Positions 33,412 through 42,153 of a DNA stretch of 64,000 nucleotides are shown here, one piece after another. The DNA lies in NCBI GenBank assembly GCA_044224605.1, contig JBGAKC010000018.1, positions 26,298 through 90,297 on the forward strand, written 5' to 3'. The translations under genes were made by a program, and so were the position numbers. The DNA comes from UBA7672 sp044224605 (GTDB lineage: Bacteria; Pseudomonadota; Alphaproteobacteria; Caulobacterales; Hyphomonadaceae). Each line of letters starts with the position of its first letter. Positions within the stretch are counted from its first letter, which is position 1. The notes beneath the pieces were generated by a model. It did not search any database. It worked only from the letters and a program-made list of their open reading frames with translations, and had not been told where the DNA came from.

Positions 33412-34715
33412 GCGTGAGCTACACGAGCTGGTTGGACGATGCCGGGCGCGGGCTTGTCGCGATTTTGGCGCCGGCATGCCGCGATGAACAGCATGACGGT
33501 TGTACCCGAAAACTCGCCGGCCAGGTCGGCTTCGCTGTTCGTGCGGATCACAACCGCCACCGCGAACACGAGGAACGTGGCATTCAGGATCGTCTGGCTG
33601 GTCAGCCATGTGCGAGTGGCCATGAACAGCGCCCACCCCGCAACGAAGATCGCGGCGTAGAAGCCGGGATACCCATAGGCCACGCCATTTTCATAGTAGG
33701 AGTTATGGAAGCTGAACCCCATGAATTTCGGGTAGTAGAAGTACTCCGCGATCGAGTTCGCCGGACCAAGTTCCGCGCGCCAGAAGCTGTTGGCGCCCAC
33801 GCCCGTCAGTGGATGTTCGGCCATGATGCGCTGGGCGATCTCCCAGAGATAGGTCCTCCCGGTCAGCGTCGAGTCCTTGCCGAGTGCGGTCAGAATTTCT
33901 TCCTTCAGGTCGAGCTGCAGGAGGCCAAACACGATAAGCGAGCCGATCAAACCAATGATGACCATTATCAGCGCAAGGAACAGCCGTGCGTAGCGGATCC
34001 TGCCGATTGGATTCCATACCAGCGCCTGCCCGAATATCAGGACGGTAACCACCAGCATCATGATCGTCGTGGTGCCGGATTTCGCCATCAGGATCAGGAA
34101 CGCCGCCAGCGCGCCAATTACAATTGCGGCGACGCGTAGCCATCCCGCCTGTCCGCGGTCGAGCATGATGCCGACAGAGGCGCCATAGAGGACGAACATC
34201 TGGATCGCGAAGAAGTTCTTCTGGTCGAAGATGCCGATCCATGCGCCGCTCGGGTCGCGGGCTGGCGATACAAAACTTAACATCGCGGCCATCGCTTCAA
34301 CCGCGAAGTAAGCGATCAGTATCTGCCGTCCAGACAGCCGGGACGCCACATAGATCGCCACAAGCCCGGTCATCGCCAGGCCGATGCCCTTGCGCAGGGC
34401 GTCGGCGACGTCGATCGCCCAGACTGAGGAGATGGTGCAGAGCACGGGAAGGATGAACAGCGGCCAGGCGCGGACGACGGCAGGCCCCATTTGTCGCCCG
34501 AGTAGAATCAGCATCGCGGCGAAGTAACCAGCGACCAAATAGCGGATCGGCGCAAGGATCGGGTAACCGAAGACGGTCGAGAACACCCACAGGAACAGCG
34601 CGGCGGGGTCGGTATAGCGCGTATAGTTCAGGAGCGAGTACAACCGCTGGCGGCGGAAGCCGGCGGTCTGTTCGGCGGGGGGGCGACCCGCTGATCCTGA
34701 GGTTGCCGTGCTCAT
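33408..34715 (-). CDS. O-antigen ligase/polymerase (Wzy/WaaL-like) membrane protein
   Basis: A 435-residue protein with about ten or eleven hydrophobic segments and a large periplasmic loop near LTGRTYLWEIAQRIMAEHPLTGVG, the hallmark loop of the O-antigen ligase/Wzy superfamily, including ANSFW and FHNSYYENGVAYGYPG. It would polymerise or ligate an undecaprenyl-linked glycan. It is translationally coupled to the GT2 gene downstream, so the pair should serve one exopolysaccharide. Confidence 0.88.
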   Translation of the reverse strand: MSTATSGSAGRPPAEQTAGFRRQRLYSLLNYTRYTDPAALFLWVFSTVFGYPILAPIRYLVAGYFAAMLILLGRQMGPAVVRAWPLFILPVLCTISSVWAIDVADALRKGIGLAMTGLVAIYVASRLSGRQILIAYFAVEAMAAMLSFVSPARDPSGAWIGIFDQKNFFAIQMFVLYGASVGIMLDRGQAGWLRVAAIVIGALAAFLILMAKSGTTTIMMLVVTVLIFGQALVWNPIGRIRYARLFLALIMVIIGLIGSLIVFGLLQLDLKEEILTALGKDSTLTGRTYLWEIAQRIMAEHPLTGVGANSFWRAELGPANSIAEYFYYPKFMGFSFHNSYYENGVAYGYPGFYAAIFVAGWALFMATRTWLTSQTILNATFLVFAVAVVIRTNSEADLAGEFSGTTVMLFIAACRRQNRDKPAPGIVQPARVAHA

Positions 34716-34966
34716 TCGAGGCGATCTCGTCGTTCGCTAGACGTGCTTGCGCGGCCGCGGGACCGCAGAGCGTGGTATGATTCTCTGGCAGAACCAGCAA
34801 TCTGCATGCCGGGAAGGGAGCCTGTTACACAGACGTCTCATGACAGGCGAGTGGAACGATTTAACTACAATCGCTCTTTGTAAACAAGACCTTGAGCCAT
34901 CGCGATGGGCGAGTTGCCGCAAGGCATGGTTGGCGAGATGTTAATGGGTCAGGAGAGGCGCGCGCG
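34716..34966. other. Divergent promoter region before the nitrilase-like gene
   Basis: About 250 bp between divergent genes. The stretch 34850-34890 is AT-rich (ATTTAACTACAATCGC, CTTTGTAAACAAG) and is the best candidate for promoters. No gene seen. Confidence 0.4.
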
Positions 34967-35791
34967 ATGTCCCAGTTCAGGGTGGCCTGTGTCCAGATGC
35001 GATCCGGATTGGACGTGGCCGAGAATGTCAGCTCGGCCAGCGCCCTGATCCGCCAGGCGGCCGGTACCGGCGCAGAGCTGATCGCCACGCCGGAGATGAC
35101 CACGCTGCTTGACCGCAAGCCGGGAGCTGTGTGGGAGAAATCGACGACGGAGGAGGCCGATCCCGGCCTTAGGGCGTTTCGCCAGCTGGCGAAGGATCTG
35201 AACGTCACACTGCTGGTCGGATCAATCGCGATCCGTGTGACGGCCGGCAAATGCGCCAACCGGAGTTTCCTGATCGGACCAGATGGAGCCGTGAAGGCGC
35301 GCTATGACAAGATCCACATGTTCGACGTGCAGCTTAACGCCGGCAACATCTATCGCGAGTCCGACAGCTTCGCGGCGGGAAGCGAGGCGGTGGTGGCCCA
35401 GCTTCCGGCCGGGCCGCTGGGTATGACGGTCTGCTATGACGTGCGCTTCCCTGATCTCTTCCGGCAACTCGCATGGAGCGGAGCGAAGGTGATCGCTGTA
35501 CCTGCCGCCTTCACGAAGATCACGGGCGAGGCGCACTGGCATGTCCTGCTGCGGGCGCGGGCGATCGAGACAGGATGTTATGTCATCGCCCCAGCGCAGG
35601 GCGGCAGGCACCAGGATGGCCGAGAGACATTCGGGCACTCGCTGATCATTGATCCGTGGGGCGAGATCATTGCAGAAGCGGGCGTCGATCCGGGCTTCAT
35701 CACGGCCACGCTGGATTTGTCGAAGGTCGACGAGGTGCGCGGCAAAATCCCTTCGCTGAAACATGTACGCCCCTTCAAGGCAGGCGCATGA
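34967..35791 (+). CDS. Carbon-nitrogen hydrolase (Nit/omega-amidase family)
   Basis: A 274-residue nitrilase-fold hydrolase. The Glu-Lys-Cys triad can be seen: Glu in LIATPEMTTLL, Lys in YDKIHMFDV, Cys in GMTVCYDVRFPDLFRQL. The length and the DVRFPDLFR context match Nit1/Nit2-type omega-amidases better than nitrilases. It overlaps the aminotransferase gene as ATGA. Together they fit omega-amidase plus transaminase, which hydrolyses alpha-ketoglutaramate or ketosuccinamate made by transamination. Confidence 0.9.
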   Translation: MSQFRVACVQMRSGLDVAENVSSASALIRQAAGTGAELIATPEMTTLLDRKPGAVWEKSTTEEADPGLRAFRQLAKDLNVTLLVGSIAIRVTAGKCANRSFLIGPDGAVKARYDKIHMFDVQLNAGNIYRESDSFAAGSEAVVAQLPAGPLGMTVCYDVRFPDLFRQLAWSGAKVIAVPAAFTKITGEAHWHVLLRARAIETGCYVIAPAQGGRHQDGRETFGHSLIIDPWGEIIAEAGVDPGFITATLDLSKVDEVRGKIPSLKHVRPFKAGA

Positions 35792-36945
35792 ACCCGCTCT
35801 ATGCTTCCCTGCCGGATACGATCTTCGACGTGATGTCGGGGCTGGCGCGCGAGACCAACGCTGTCAATCTTGGGCAGGGCTTTCCGGAATGGGACGGACC
35901 GGAAGATATCCGGCGCCGGGCGGCCGAGGCTGTGATGACCGGGCCCAACCAGTATCCGCCGATGCGTGGCGTTCCGGCTCTGCGCGAGGCCGTAGCCGAG
36001 CATTACGGGCGGCTGCAGGGCGTCGCATTGGACTGGAAGGCGGAAGTGACAGTGACCTCCGGCGCAACCGAGGGGTTGGCTGCGGCGCTGCTGTGTGTGC
36101 TTTCGCCGGGCGACGAGGTCGTACTGTTCGAGCCGATGTACGACAGCTATTTGCCAATGCTGCGGCGGGCGGGAGCAACCGCGCGGTTCGTGCGGCTGAA
36201 ACCGCCGCACTGGCGGATTGATCCGCAAGAGCTCGCGGCGGCGTTTAACGACAAGACACGGGCGGTCGTGCTGAACACACCCCTCAATCCATCGGCCAGC
36301 GTGCTGGATGCAGACGATCTCGCGCTGATCGCGGAGCAGTGTGTGAAGCATGACTGCGTCGCGATCTCGGACGAAGTATGGGAGCATTGCGTGTTCGACG
36401 GGGCGGCGCATCAATCGATGCTGGCTGCGCCAGGCATGCGCGATCGGACGATCAAGATCGGCTCCGCTGGCAAGATGTTCTCGATGACGGGCTGGAAGGT
36501 GGGCTTCGCCTGTGCAGCTCCGAAACTGACCGAAGCGTTCGCCAAGGCGCACCAGTTCCTCACCTTCACGACGCCTCCAAACCTGCAGCAGGCCGTCGCC
36601 TTCGGGCTTATCAAACCCCAGGAGCATTTCGACGGGATGCGGCAGCAGCTGGTGCGCGCGCGGAACCGGCTGGCGACAGCGCTGAAACAGGAGGGATTCA
36701 GAATACTGGCATCGGCGGGGACCTATTTCATGGGTATCGACCTGCGCGCGTCGGGCATCGACATGGGCGATGCGGATTTCGCCGTGCGGGCGGTGAAGGA
36801 GTGCGGCGTCGCGACGATTCCGTTCTCGGCGTTCTATGCGAGCCCGCCGGAAACCTCGCTGGTCCGGCTGTGCTTCGCCAAGTCGGATGCAACGCTCGAC
36901 CGCGGCGTTGAGCGGCTGTCGAAGGCGCGGCGACTGATGGCCTGA
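35788..36945 (+). CDS. Class I aminotransferase (methionine/glutamine transaminase-like)
   Basis: A 385-residue PLP aminotransferase. Marks are NLGQGFPEWDGPEDIRR, ATEGLAAALLCVLSPGDEV, LNTPLNPSASV, ISDEVWEHCVFDG, and SAGKMFSMTGWKVGF with the Schiff-base Lys. The profile is that of the YbdL/kynurenine (glutamine K) aminotransferase group, which use methionine, glutamine or aromatic amino acids. Coupling to the Nit-like hydrolase supports an amide-releasing salvage of 2-oxo acids. Exact substrates are unproven. Confidence 0.9.
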   Translation: MNPLYASLPDTIFDVMSGLARETNAVNLGQGFPEWDGPEDIRRRAAEAVMTGPNQYPPMRGVPALREAVAEHYGRLQGVALDWKAEVTVTSGATEGLAAALLCVLSPGDEVVLFEPMYDSYLPMLRRAGATARFVRLKPPHWRIDPQELAAAFNDKTRAVVLNTPLNPSASVLDADDLALIAEQCVKHDCVAISDEVWEHCVFDGAAHQSMLAAPGMRDRTIKIGSAGKMFSMTGWKVGFACAAPKLTEAFAKAHQFLTFTTPPNLQQAVAFGLIKPQEHFDGMRQQLVRARNRLATALKQEGFRILASAGTYFMGIDLRASGIDMGDADFAVRAVKECGVATIPFSAFYASPPETSLVRLCFAKSDATLDRGVERLSKARRLMA

Positions 36946-37003
36946 GCAGTAAAGGCTTGCGCTTTTGGTCGGTCTTGCTTCGATGGCGCCAAGGGAGGCG
37001 TTC

Positions 37004-37345
37004 ATGGCTTCGATACGGATCACAGCGCGGCTGATTGCGCGGGGCGAGCGGGCGTTCGGACCGGGCAAGGCAGAATTGCTCGAACACATCGCGTCCGAAG
37101 GATCGATTTCGAAGGCCGCGAAGGCGATGGAGATGTCCTATTCGCGCGCCTGGCAGCTGGTCGACGCCATGAACAAGGACTTCAAGAAGCCCCTCGTCGA
37201 ATCGTCCACCGGCGGCCGGAAGGGTGGCGGCGCCGTTGTCACGAAGACGGGGCAGGAGGTGCTGGCCGTGTTCCGGAAGATGGAGCAGCAGCTGGCCGCC
37301 AACGCCGATACCTACTTCGCTGAATTCGAAAAGCGCCTGAGGTGA
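37004..37345 (+). CDS. ModE-like winged-helix (LysR-type HTH) regulator
   Basis: A 113-residue protein consisting only of the N-terminal DNA-binding domain of ModE: GKAELLEHIASEGSISKAAKAMEMSYSRAWQLVDAMNK in pieces, then GGRKGGGAVVTKTGQEVL in the wing. The molybdate-binding MOP domains are absent, as in many short ModE-type proteins. The start at 37004 is preferred for the AAGGGAGG ribosome site. No molybdate genes lie nearby. Confidence 0.88.
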   Translation: MASIRITARLIARGERAFGPGKAELLEHIASEGSISKAAKAMEMSYSRAWQLVDAMNKDFKKPLVESSTGGRKGGGAVVTKTGQEVLAVFRKMEQQLAANADTYFAEFEKRLR

Positions 37346-37422
37346 GCCAGCATCCGGCTTGCCCGTCGCGGCGGTCCAGCGCATGAGGGGTCATGCGCCC
37401 GGCCGGGGCGGCTGGAGCGGGC

Positions 37423-39261
37423 ATGGATCACGGAACGAGCGGAACTGACCTTGGGCTGGCAGTCGCCCTGCTGGCTGCGGGCGTAATCGCGGTTCCGCTT
37501 TTCCGGCTTCTGAGACTGGGCTCGGTTCTGGGCTATCTGGCGGCCGGCGTGGTCGTGGGGCCGTACGTCCTCAAGCTGATCGGCGATCCGGCGGCCGTGC
37601 TGCACGTGGCCGAATTCGGCGTTGTGATGTTCCTCTTCCTCATCGGCCTCGAGATGCGGCCCCTGAAGCTGTGGGTCATGCGGCGGGACATCTTCGGGCT
37701 TGGGCTGGCGCAGGTCCTGGTCTGCGGCGGACTGCTGTCCGGCGTTGGCATCGCGTTCGGCCTGCCTTGGCGGGCGGCCGTGATCGGGGCGTTCGGCTTC
37801 GTGCTGTCGTCCACCGCCGTCATCATGAAGATGATGGAGGACAAGGGCGAGGTGTCATCACCCGCCGGACAGCGATCGATGGCGATCCTGCTGCTCGAAG
37901 ACTTGATGATCATCCCGCTGCTGGCGCTGGTGCCGATCCTGGCGACGGCGACGCCAGGTGTGCATCCGGTCACGCATACAGCGCCCTGGTGGCAGACATT
38001 CGGGATCGCGGCCGGATCTGTGCTGCTGGTGTTCGTGGCGGGACGTTACCTGATGAACCCGATGTTCGGCCTACTGGCCCGCAGCGGTGCGCGCGAGGTG
38101 ATGACGGCGGCGGCGCTGATGGTTGTGCTGGGGGCCGCGCTGTTCATGCAGTGGGGCGGCCTGTCGATGGCGATGGGCGCGTTCCTCGCTGGCGTACTGC
38201 TGTCTGAATCGACCTTCCGTCACCAGCTCGAGGCGGACGTTGAACCGTTCCGCGGCATCCTGCTGGGCCTGTTCTTCCTTGGCGTGGGCATGTCGCTCGA
38301 CCTCGGCCTAGTGGTGCAGGACTGGCAGCTGATCGGTCTGGGCGTCGTGTCGTTCATGCTGGTGAAGTCGCTGGGCATCTATGCGGTGGCGCGCCTGTTC
38401 CGGGCCGCACATCGTGAGGCGCTGCATCGCGCCAGCCAGTTCGCGCAGGGTGGGGAGTTCGCTTTCGTGCTCTATGCGGGGGCGCTGGCCGCGGGCGTGA
38501 TGGACGCCCGGACGGCGGCAGGCATGACGGCTGTGGTGATCCTGTCGATGGCGCTGACGCCGCTGGTCGTCATTCTTGTCGATAAACTCATGCCGGCCGA
38601 GAGGGAGTCGATGGATGGCATCGAGGAGGCCTCTGATCTCCACGGGCGCGTGCTGTTCGTGGGTTTCGGCCGTTTCGCGCAGGTGGTCTCGCAGCCGCTG
38701 CTGGCAAAGGGGATCGACGTGTCGATCATCGAGATCGATGTCGAGATGATCCGGGCCGCCGGACAGTTCGGGTTCAAGGTCTACTATGGCGATGGAACGC
38801 GGCTTGACGTGCTGCGCGCCTCGGGCGCCGCGACCGCGGAGGCGATCCTTGTGTGCGTCGAGAAGCAGGAAGCGGCCGACAAGATCGTTGAACTCGTGAA
38901 ATCGGAATTCCCGCACGCCAAGCTGTTCGTGCGGGCATTCGATCGCGGGCATGCGCTACGCCTCATCAAGGCAGGAGTGGACTACCAGCTGCGCGAGACG
39001 CTGGAATCCGCGCTGGTGTTCAGCCAGCGGGTGCTTGTCGATCTCGGCGTGGATGAGGCTGAAGCCGATGAGCTGGTGCTCGATGTTCGTCGTCGCGACG
39101 AGCAGCGGCTGGAGATGCAGATCGCCGGCGGCCTGGGCGCTGGAATGACGCTGATGCGCGGGAACATCGCCACGACCCAGCCTGCGCCGCTGGTCACGCC
39201 CCGCAAGGAGGCCAAGGCGCTCAACGAGGAAGCGGCCGAAGCCATTGAGGCCGGCGACTAG
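37423..39261 (+). CDS. Kef-type monovalent cation/proton antiporter with TrkA-N domain (CPA2)
   Basis: A 612-residue membrane protein. About twelve transmembrane segments (for example VMFLFLIGLEMRP and SMAMGAFLAGVLLSES) form a CPA2 exchanger. The C-terminal RCK/TrkA-N domain begins GRVLFVGFGRFAQVVSQPLL and binds nucleotide. It resembles KefB/KefC, which release potassium under electrophile stress, but no KefF/KefG partner is near. A second start at 37393 is possible; 37423 follows a GGAGCGGG. Confidence 0.9.
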   Translation: MDHGTSGTDLGLAVALLAAGVIAVPLFRLLRLGSVLGYLAAGVVVGPYVLKLIGDPAAVLHVAEFGVVMFLFLIGLEMRPLKLWVMRRDIFGLGLAQVLVCGGLLSGVGIAFGLPWRAAVIGAFGFVLSSTAVIMKMMEDKGEVSSPAGQRSMAILLLEDLMIIPLLALVPILATATPGVHPVTHTAPWWQTFGIAAGSVLLVFVAGRYLMNPMFGLLARSGAREVMTAAALMVVLGAALFMQWGGLSMAMGAFLAGVLLSESTFRHQLEADVEPFRGILLGLFFLGVGMSLDLGLVVQDWQLIGLGVVSFMLVKSLGIYAVARLFRAAHREALHRASQFAQGGEFAFVLYAGALAAGVMDARTAAGMTAVVILSMALTPLVVILVDKLMPAERESMDGIEEASDLHGRVLFVGFGRFAQVVSQPLLAKGIDVSIIEIDVEMIRAAGQFGFKVYYGDGTRLDVLRASGAATAEAILVCVEKQEAADKIVELVKSEFPHAKLFVRAFDRGHALRLIKAGVDYQLRETLESALVFSQRVLVDLGVDEAEADELVLDVRRRDEQRLEMQIAGGLGAGMTLMRGNIATTQPAPLVTPRKEAKALNEEAAEAIEAGD

Positions 39262-39385
39262 GGCGCTGCGTCATAGATGGAAAATCGGTCATGGTTCCCG
39301 GATACTTCCCGACTGGGATGGAAGGCCACGTGATTGCAACTATGTTCAGCCGGAGAAACTGCTGACGGGAAAAGCGGAGACCATC

Positions 39386-40138
39386 ATGCTGAAACGGTTG
39401 GGACCTGTGGCGATGATTGCCCTGACGATCGGGGCATGCTCGCCAACGTCGGATGGCGGCCTCATCGCCGACAAGCCGGTAGCCAAGGAACCCGAAGCAA
39501 GTGCGTGGGTGTCGGCTGCGCGGGTGAGCGACACGGCGCCGGCGCCGTCTATCGAGAAGATTCCAGCGGGTGACTACAAGCTCGATCCGGCCCATTCGAC
39601 CTTCATGTTCAAGGTCGCTCACCTTGGCTTCTCCAACTTCACGGCGTGGTTCGATACGTTCTCGGCGGAGCTGAAGCTTGATCCGGCCAATCCGACGGCG
39701 GCGACACTTACGGCGGCGATCGATCCGGCTTCGTTGACGGTGCATGCGCCGCCGGCGGGGTTCCAGGACGAGCTGCGCGGCGAACAGTATGTCGATGCCA
39801 AGCGCTTCCCGCAGATCACCTTCAAGTTGACCAAGATCAAGATGACAGGGCCGAACACGGCGGACGTGACGGGTGATCTCACGTTGCATGGCGTCACCAA
39901 GCCGGTGACGCTGAGCACGACCTATAATGGCGGCTATGAAGGCCACGTCTATGAGCCGCGTGCGCGTATCGGCTTTTCGGCTCACGGCGTGTTCAAGCGG
40001 TCTGCCTTCGGGATTGGCGGCGGCGTGCCGAAAGAAGGCTCGAACATGGGCGTGAGTGACGAGGTGACCCTCGTGATCGAGAGCGAATTCATCGGACCGG
40101 AGATGAAGGATCCGCCCAAGCCGGCGGCCCCGAACTAG
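39386..40138 (+). CDS. YceI family lipocalin-like lipoprotein
   Basis: A 250-residue periplasmic protein with lipobox TIGAC, a 50-residue linker, then the YceI domain: YKLDPAHSTFMFKVAHLGFSNF (shown in part), QDELRGEQYVDAKRFPQI and VTGDLTLHGVTKPVTL. The fold is a lipid-binding beta-barrel; polyisoprenoid binding is known for YceI/TT1927b. ATG 39386 follows GCGGAGA. It stands alone. Confidence 0.92.
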   Translation: MLKRLGPVAMIALTIGACSPTSDGGLIADKPVAKEPEASAWVSAARVSDTAPAPSIEKIPAGDYKLDPAHSTFMFKVAHLGFSNFTAWFDTFSAELKLDPANPTAATLTAAIDPASLTVHAPPAGFQDELRGEQYVDAKRFPQITFKLTKIKMTGPNTADVTGDLTLHGVTKPVTLSTTYNGGYEGHVYEPRARIGFSAHGVFKRSAFGIGGGVPKEGSNMGVSDEVTLVIESEFIGPEMKDPPKPAAPN

Positions 40139-40242
40139 GCTTTCCCGAACGTTCGGCTGAAATTCAGGCCGAATACCACTTGACTAAATCCATACCTGTT
40201 CGGCTATATGTCGACTCATAGCCAACGGGGTATGAGTTCCGC

Positions 40243-40566
40243 ATGTCCAGGGCCCATGATGTTCTTTTCCGGACGCTCGCCGACCCGACGCGGCGCGCAA
40301 TCTTCGAGCGGCTGTGCCGCGAAGGGGAAAAGACGGTCGGGGCGCTGACGGAGCGGGCCGGCGTCTCGCAGCCGGTGGTATCGAAGCATCTTGGCGTGCT
40401 GAAGCAGGCCGGGTTGGTGCGCGGACGACATCAGGGACGCCAGACGCATTACAGCGCGCAGGTTCGGGCGCTTGCCCCGCTAGTCGACTGGACGAGCCGG
40501 ATGTCGGTGTTCTGGGAAAGCCGGCTCGACGATCTCGAAGATCTTCTGAAAAGGATGGACCAATGA
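40243..40566 (+). CDS. ArsR family transcriptional regulator
   Basis: A 107-residue winged-helix protein: LADPTRRAIFERLCREGEKTV, then SQPVVSKHLGVLKQAGLV as recognition helix, then the wing RHQGRQTHYSA. No CxC metal site, so it is not an arsenic sensor. Its stop overlaps the SRPBCC gene as ATGA, an arrangement common in this subfamily. Confidence 0.93.
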   Translation: MSRAHDVLFRTLADPTRRAIFERLCREGEKTVGALTERAGVSQPVVSKHLGVLKQAGLVRGRHQGRQTHYSAQVRALAPLVDWTSRMSVFWESRLDDLEDLLKRMDQ

Positions 40567-40991
40567 GCGGCGCGACCGAAACACGCTCTGTCGTCATCGA
40601 ACGCGAGATTGCGCATCCGCCGGAGAAGCTGTGGCGTGCGCTGACTCAGCCGCAACTGATGGAGCACTGGCTGATGAAGAACGACTTCAAGCCAGCGGTC
40701 GGCCACAAGTTCAACCTGCGAGGTGACTGGGGCGGCGTGCTCGATTGCGAGGTGCTGACGATCGAGCCGAACAAGTCGCTGTCGTACACTTGGAACTTCA
40801 ACCATGACGATGACGCCTATCGGCTGACGAGCGTGGTGACATTCACGCTTACGCCGTCGGGCAAGGGCACGCATTTGCGGGTCGAGCAAGCGGGCTTCCG
40901 GCTGACACAAAGGCAGGCCTTCGGCGGCGCTCAGGCGGGGTGGCAACAGATGTTCGACAAACTGGAACAGGTTGTGGCGCGCGAGGGCTGA
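40563..40991 (+). CDS. SRPBCC (AHSA1-like) domain protein
   Basis: A 142-residue START/Bet v1-like protein: VVIEREIAHPPEKLWRALT and MEHWLMKNDFKPAVGHKF, with the AHSA1-type end WQQMFDKLEQVV. It is co-translated with the ArsR regulator, which probably controls it. The ligand in the hydrophobic cavity is not known. Confidence 0.9.
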   Translation: MSGATETRSVVIEREIAHPPEKLWRALTQPQLMEHWLMKNDFKPAVGHKFNLRGDWGGVLDCEVLTIEPNKSLSYTWNFNHDDDAYRLTSVVTFTLTPSGKGTHLRVEQAGFRLTQRQAFGGAQAGWQQMFDKLEQVVAREG

Positions 40992-41019
40992 GATCTTCGG
41001 CGTCATCGGGGAGGTTACG

Positions 41020-41232
41020 ATGAACAACTGGATCAGACAGTTCCACCGCTGGGTGTCTGCGGTGTTCGTTCTTGCTGTGATCGCGACAACGATCGCACTG
41101 GCGCAGAAGGAGCCGGTGATGTGGATGTCCTATGCGCCGTTGCTGCCGCTGGCTTTTCTGGCGATCTCGGGCATCTATATGTTCATCCTGCCTTACGCCG
41201 CAAGGTGGTGCCGCCGGCGCGCCGGAGGGTAG
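41020..41232 (+). CDS. Small two-span membrane protein
   Basis: A 70-residue protein with two transmembrane helices (VSAVFVLAVIATTIALAQ and LPLAFLAISGIYMFILPY) and a basic C-terminus. The start at 41020 follows GGGGAGG. It lies between the ArsR-SRPBCC pair and two DUF1801 genes and is probably part of the same transcript. Unknown function. Confidence 0.8.
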   Translation: MNNWIRQFHRWVSAVFVLAVIATTIALAQKEPVMWMSYAPLLPLAFLAISGIYMFILPYAARWCRRRAGG

Positions 41233-41235
41233 GCG

Positions 41236-41688
41236 ATGACCAAGGCGGCGGGGAAGACTGCAAAGAAGATTGTAGCGAAGTTAGCGACGAAGCCGAAGCT
41301 GCTGTCAGGCGGCAATCCGCAAATCGCGAAGGCTTGTGGCGATGCGCCGGTGCAGGCCTACATCGCCGCGATGCCGGCTTGGAAACGCGACATCGGCCGC
41401 CGGGTCGATGCGGTCATCATGAAGGCTGTGCCGGGGGTCTACAAGGCGGTGAAGTGGAATTCGCCGTTCTATGGCTTCGAGGGGAAGGGCTGGTTCCTCA
41501 GCCTTCATGTCTTTTCGAAGTACGTGAAGGTGGCGTTCTTCCGGGGCGCCGAGCTTGATCCGTTACCGCCGGGGACGTCGAAGCAGAAGCATGTGCGCTA
41601 TCTTGATATCCGCGAGAATGGGTTCGACGAGAAGCAGTTCGCAGCCTGGGTGAAGCAGGCCAGCAGGCTGCCGCTCGAGAAGATGTAG
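41236..41688 (+). CDS. DUF1801 family protein, copy 1
   Basis: A 150-residue protein with the DUF1801 fold signatures VDAVIMKAVPGVYKAVKWNSPFYGFEGKG in part and LSLHVFSKYVKVAFFRGAELD. A lysine-rich N-terminal tail (TKAAGKTAKKIVAKLATKPK) precedes it. Genes of this kind often accompany ArsR/SRPBCC pairs. Function unknown. Confidence 0.88.
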   Translation: MTKAAGKTAKKIVAKLATKPKLLSGGNPQIAKACGDAPVQAYIAAMPAWKRDIGRRVDAVIMKAVPGVYKAVKWNSPFYGFEGKGWFLSLHVFSKYVKVAFFRGAELDPLPPGTSKQKHVRYLDIRENGFDEKQFAAWVKQASRLPLEKM

Positions 41689-41703
41689 GAAGAAAACCCG
41701 GAC

Positions 41704-42147
41704 ATGAAGAAGGGCGCGATGAAGGATACGGGTGGCGAGGCGCCCGAGAAACTGATCGATGCGGCGATCAGAGAGCTGGGCGACTGGCGCGGCGAGACGC
41801 TGGGGAGGATCCGAGCGCTGATCAGGCAGGCCGACCCGGATGTGGTCGAGGAGTGGAAGTGGGGCATCCCCGTGTGGTCGCACGATGGGATCATCTGCAC
41901 CGGCGAGACCTACAAGGCCGTGGTGAAGACGACGTTCGCCAAGGGGGCCTCGGTTGCGGATCCGTCGAAGCTTTTCAATTCGAGCCTGGCAGGCGCCACG
42001 CGTCGCGCGATCGATTTTCGCCGGGGCGAGAAAATCGACGAGAAGGCATTCCAGGCGCTGATACGCGCGGCGGTCGCGGTGAACACGTCGAAGAAGCCGA
42101 CCGCGAAGCCGGCAAGGAAAGCCGCGAAAAAAGCGAGGAAGGACTGA
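41704..42147 (+). CDS. DUF1801 family protein, copy 2
   Basis: A 147-residue paralogue 15 bp after the first: RIRALIRQADPDVVEEWKWGIPVWS and YKAVVKTTFAKGASVADPSKLF. It ends in a lysine-rich tail (KPTAKPARKAAKKARKD), the mirror of copy 1, whose basic tail is at the N-terminus. Nucleic-acid contact is a possible role for both tails. Confidence 0.88.
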   Translation: MKKGAMKDTGGEAPEKLIDAAIRELGDWRGETLGRIRALIRQADPDVVEEWKWGIPVWSHDGIICTGETYKAVVKTTFAKGASVADPSKLFNSSLAGATRRAIDFRRGEKIDEKAFQALIRAAVAVNTSKKPTAKPARKAAKKARKD

Positions 42148-42153
42148 GGACGA

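Noticed and set aside
35578..37089. Minus-strand frame of 503 codons across the aminotransferase
   Set aside because: Shadow of the coupled hydrolase/aminotransferase genes, which have full catalytic motifs.
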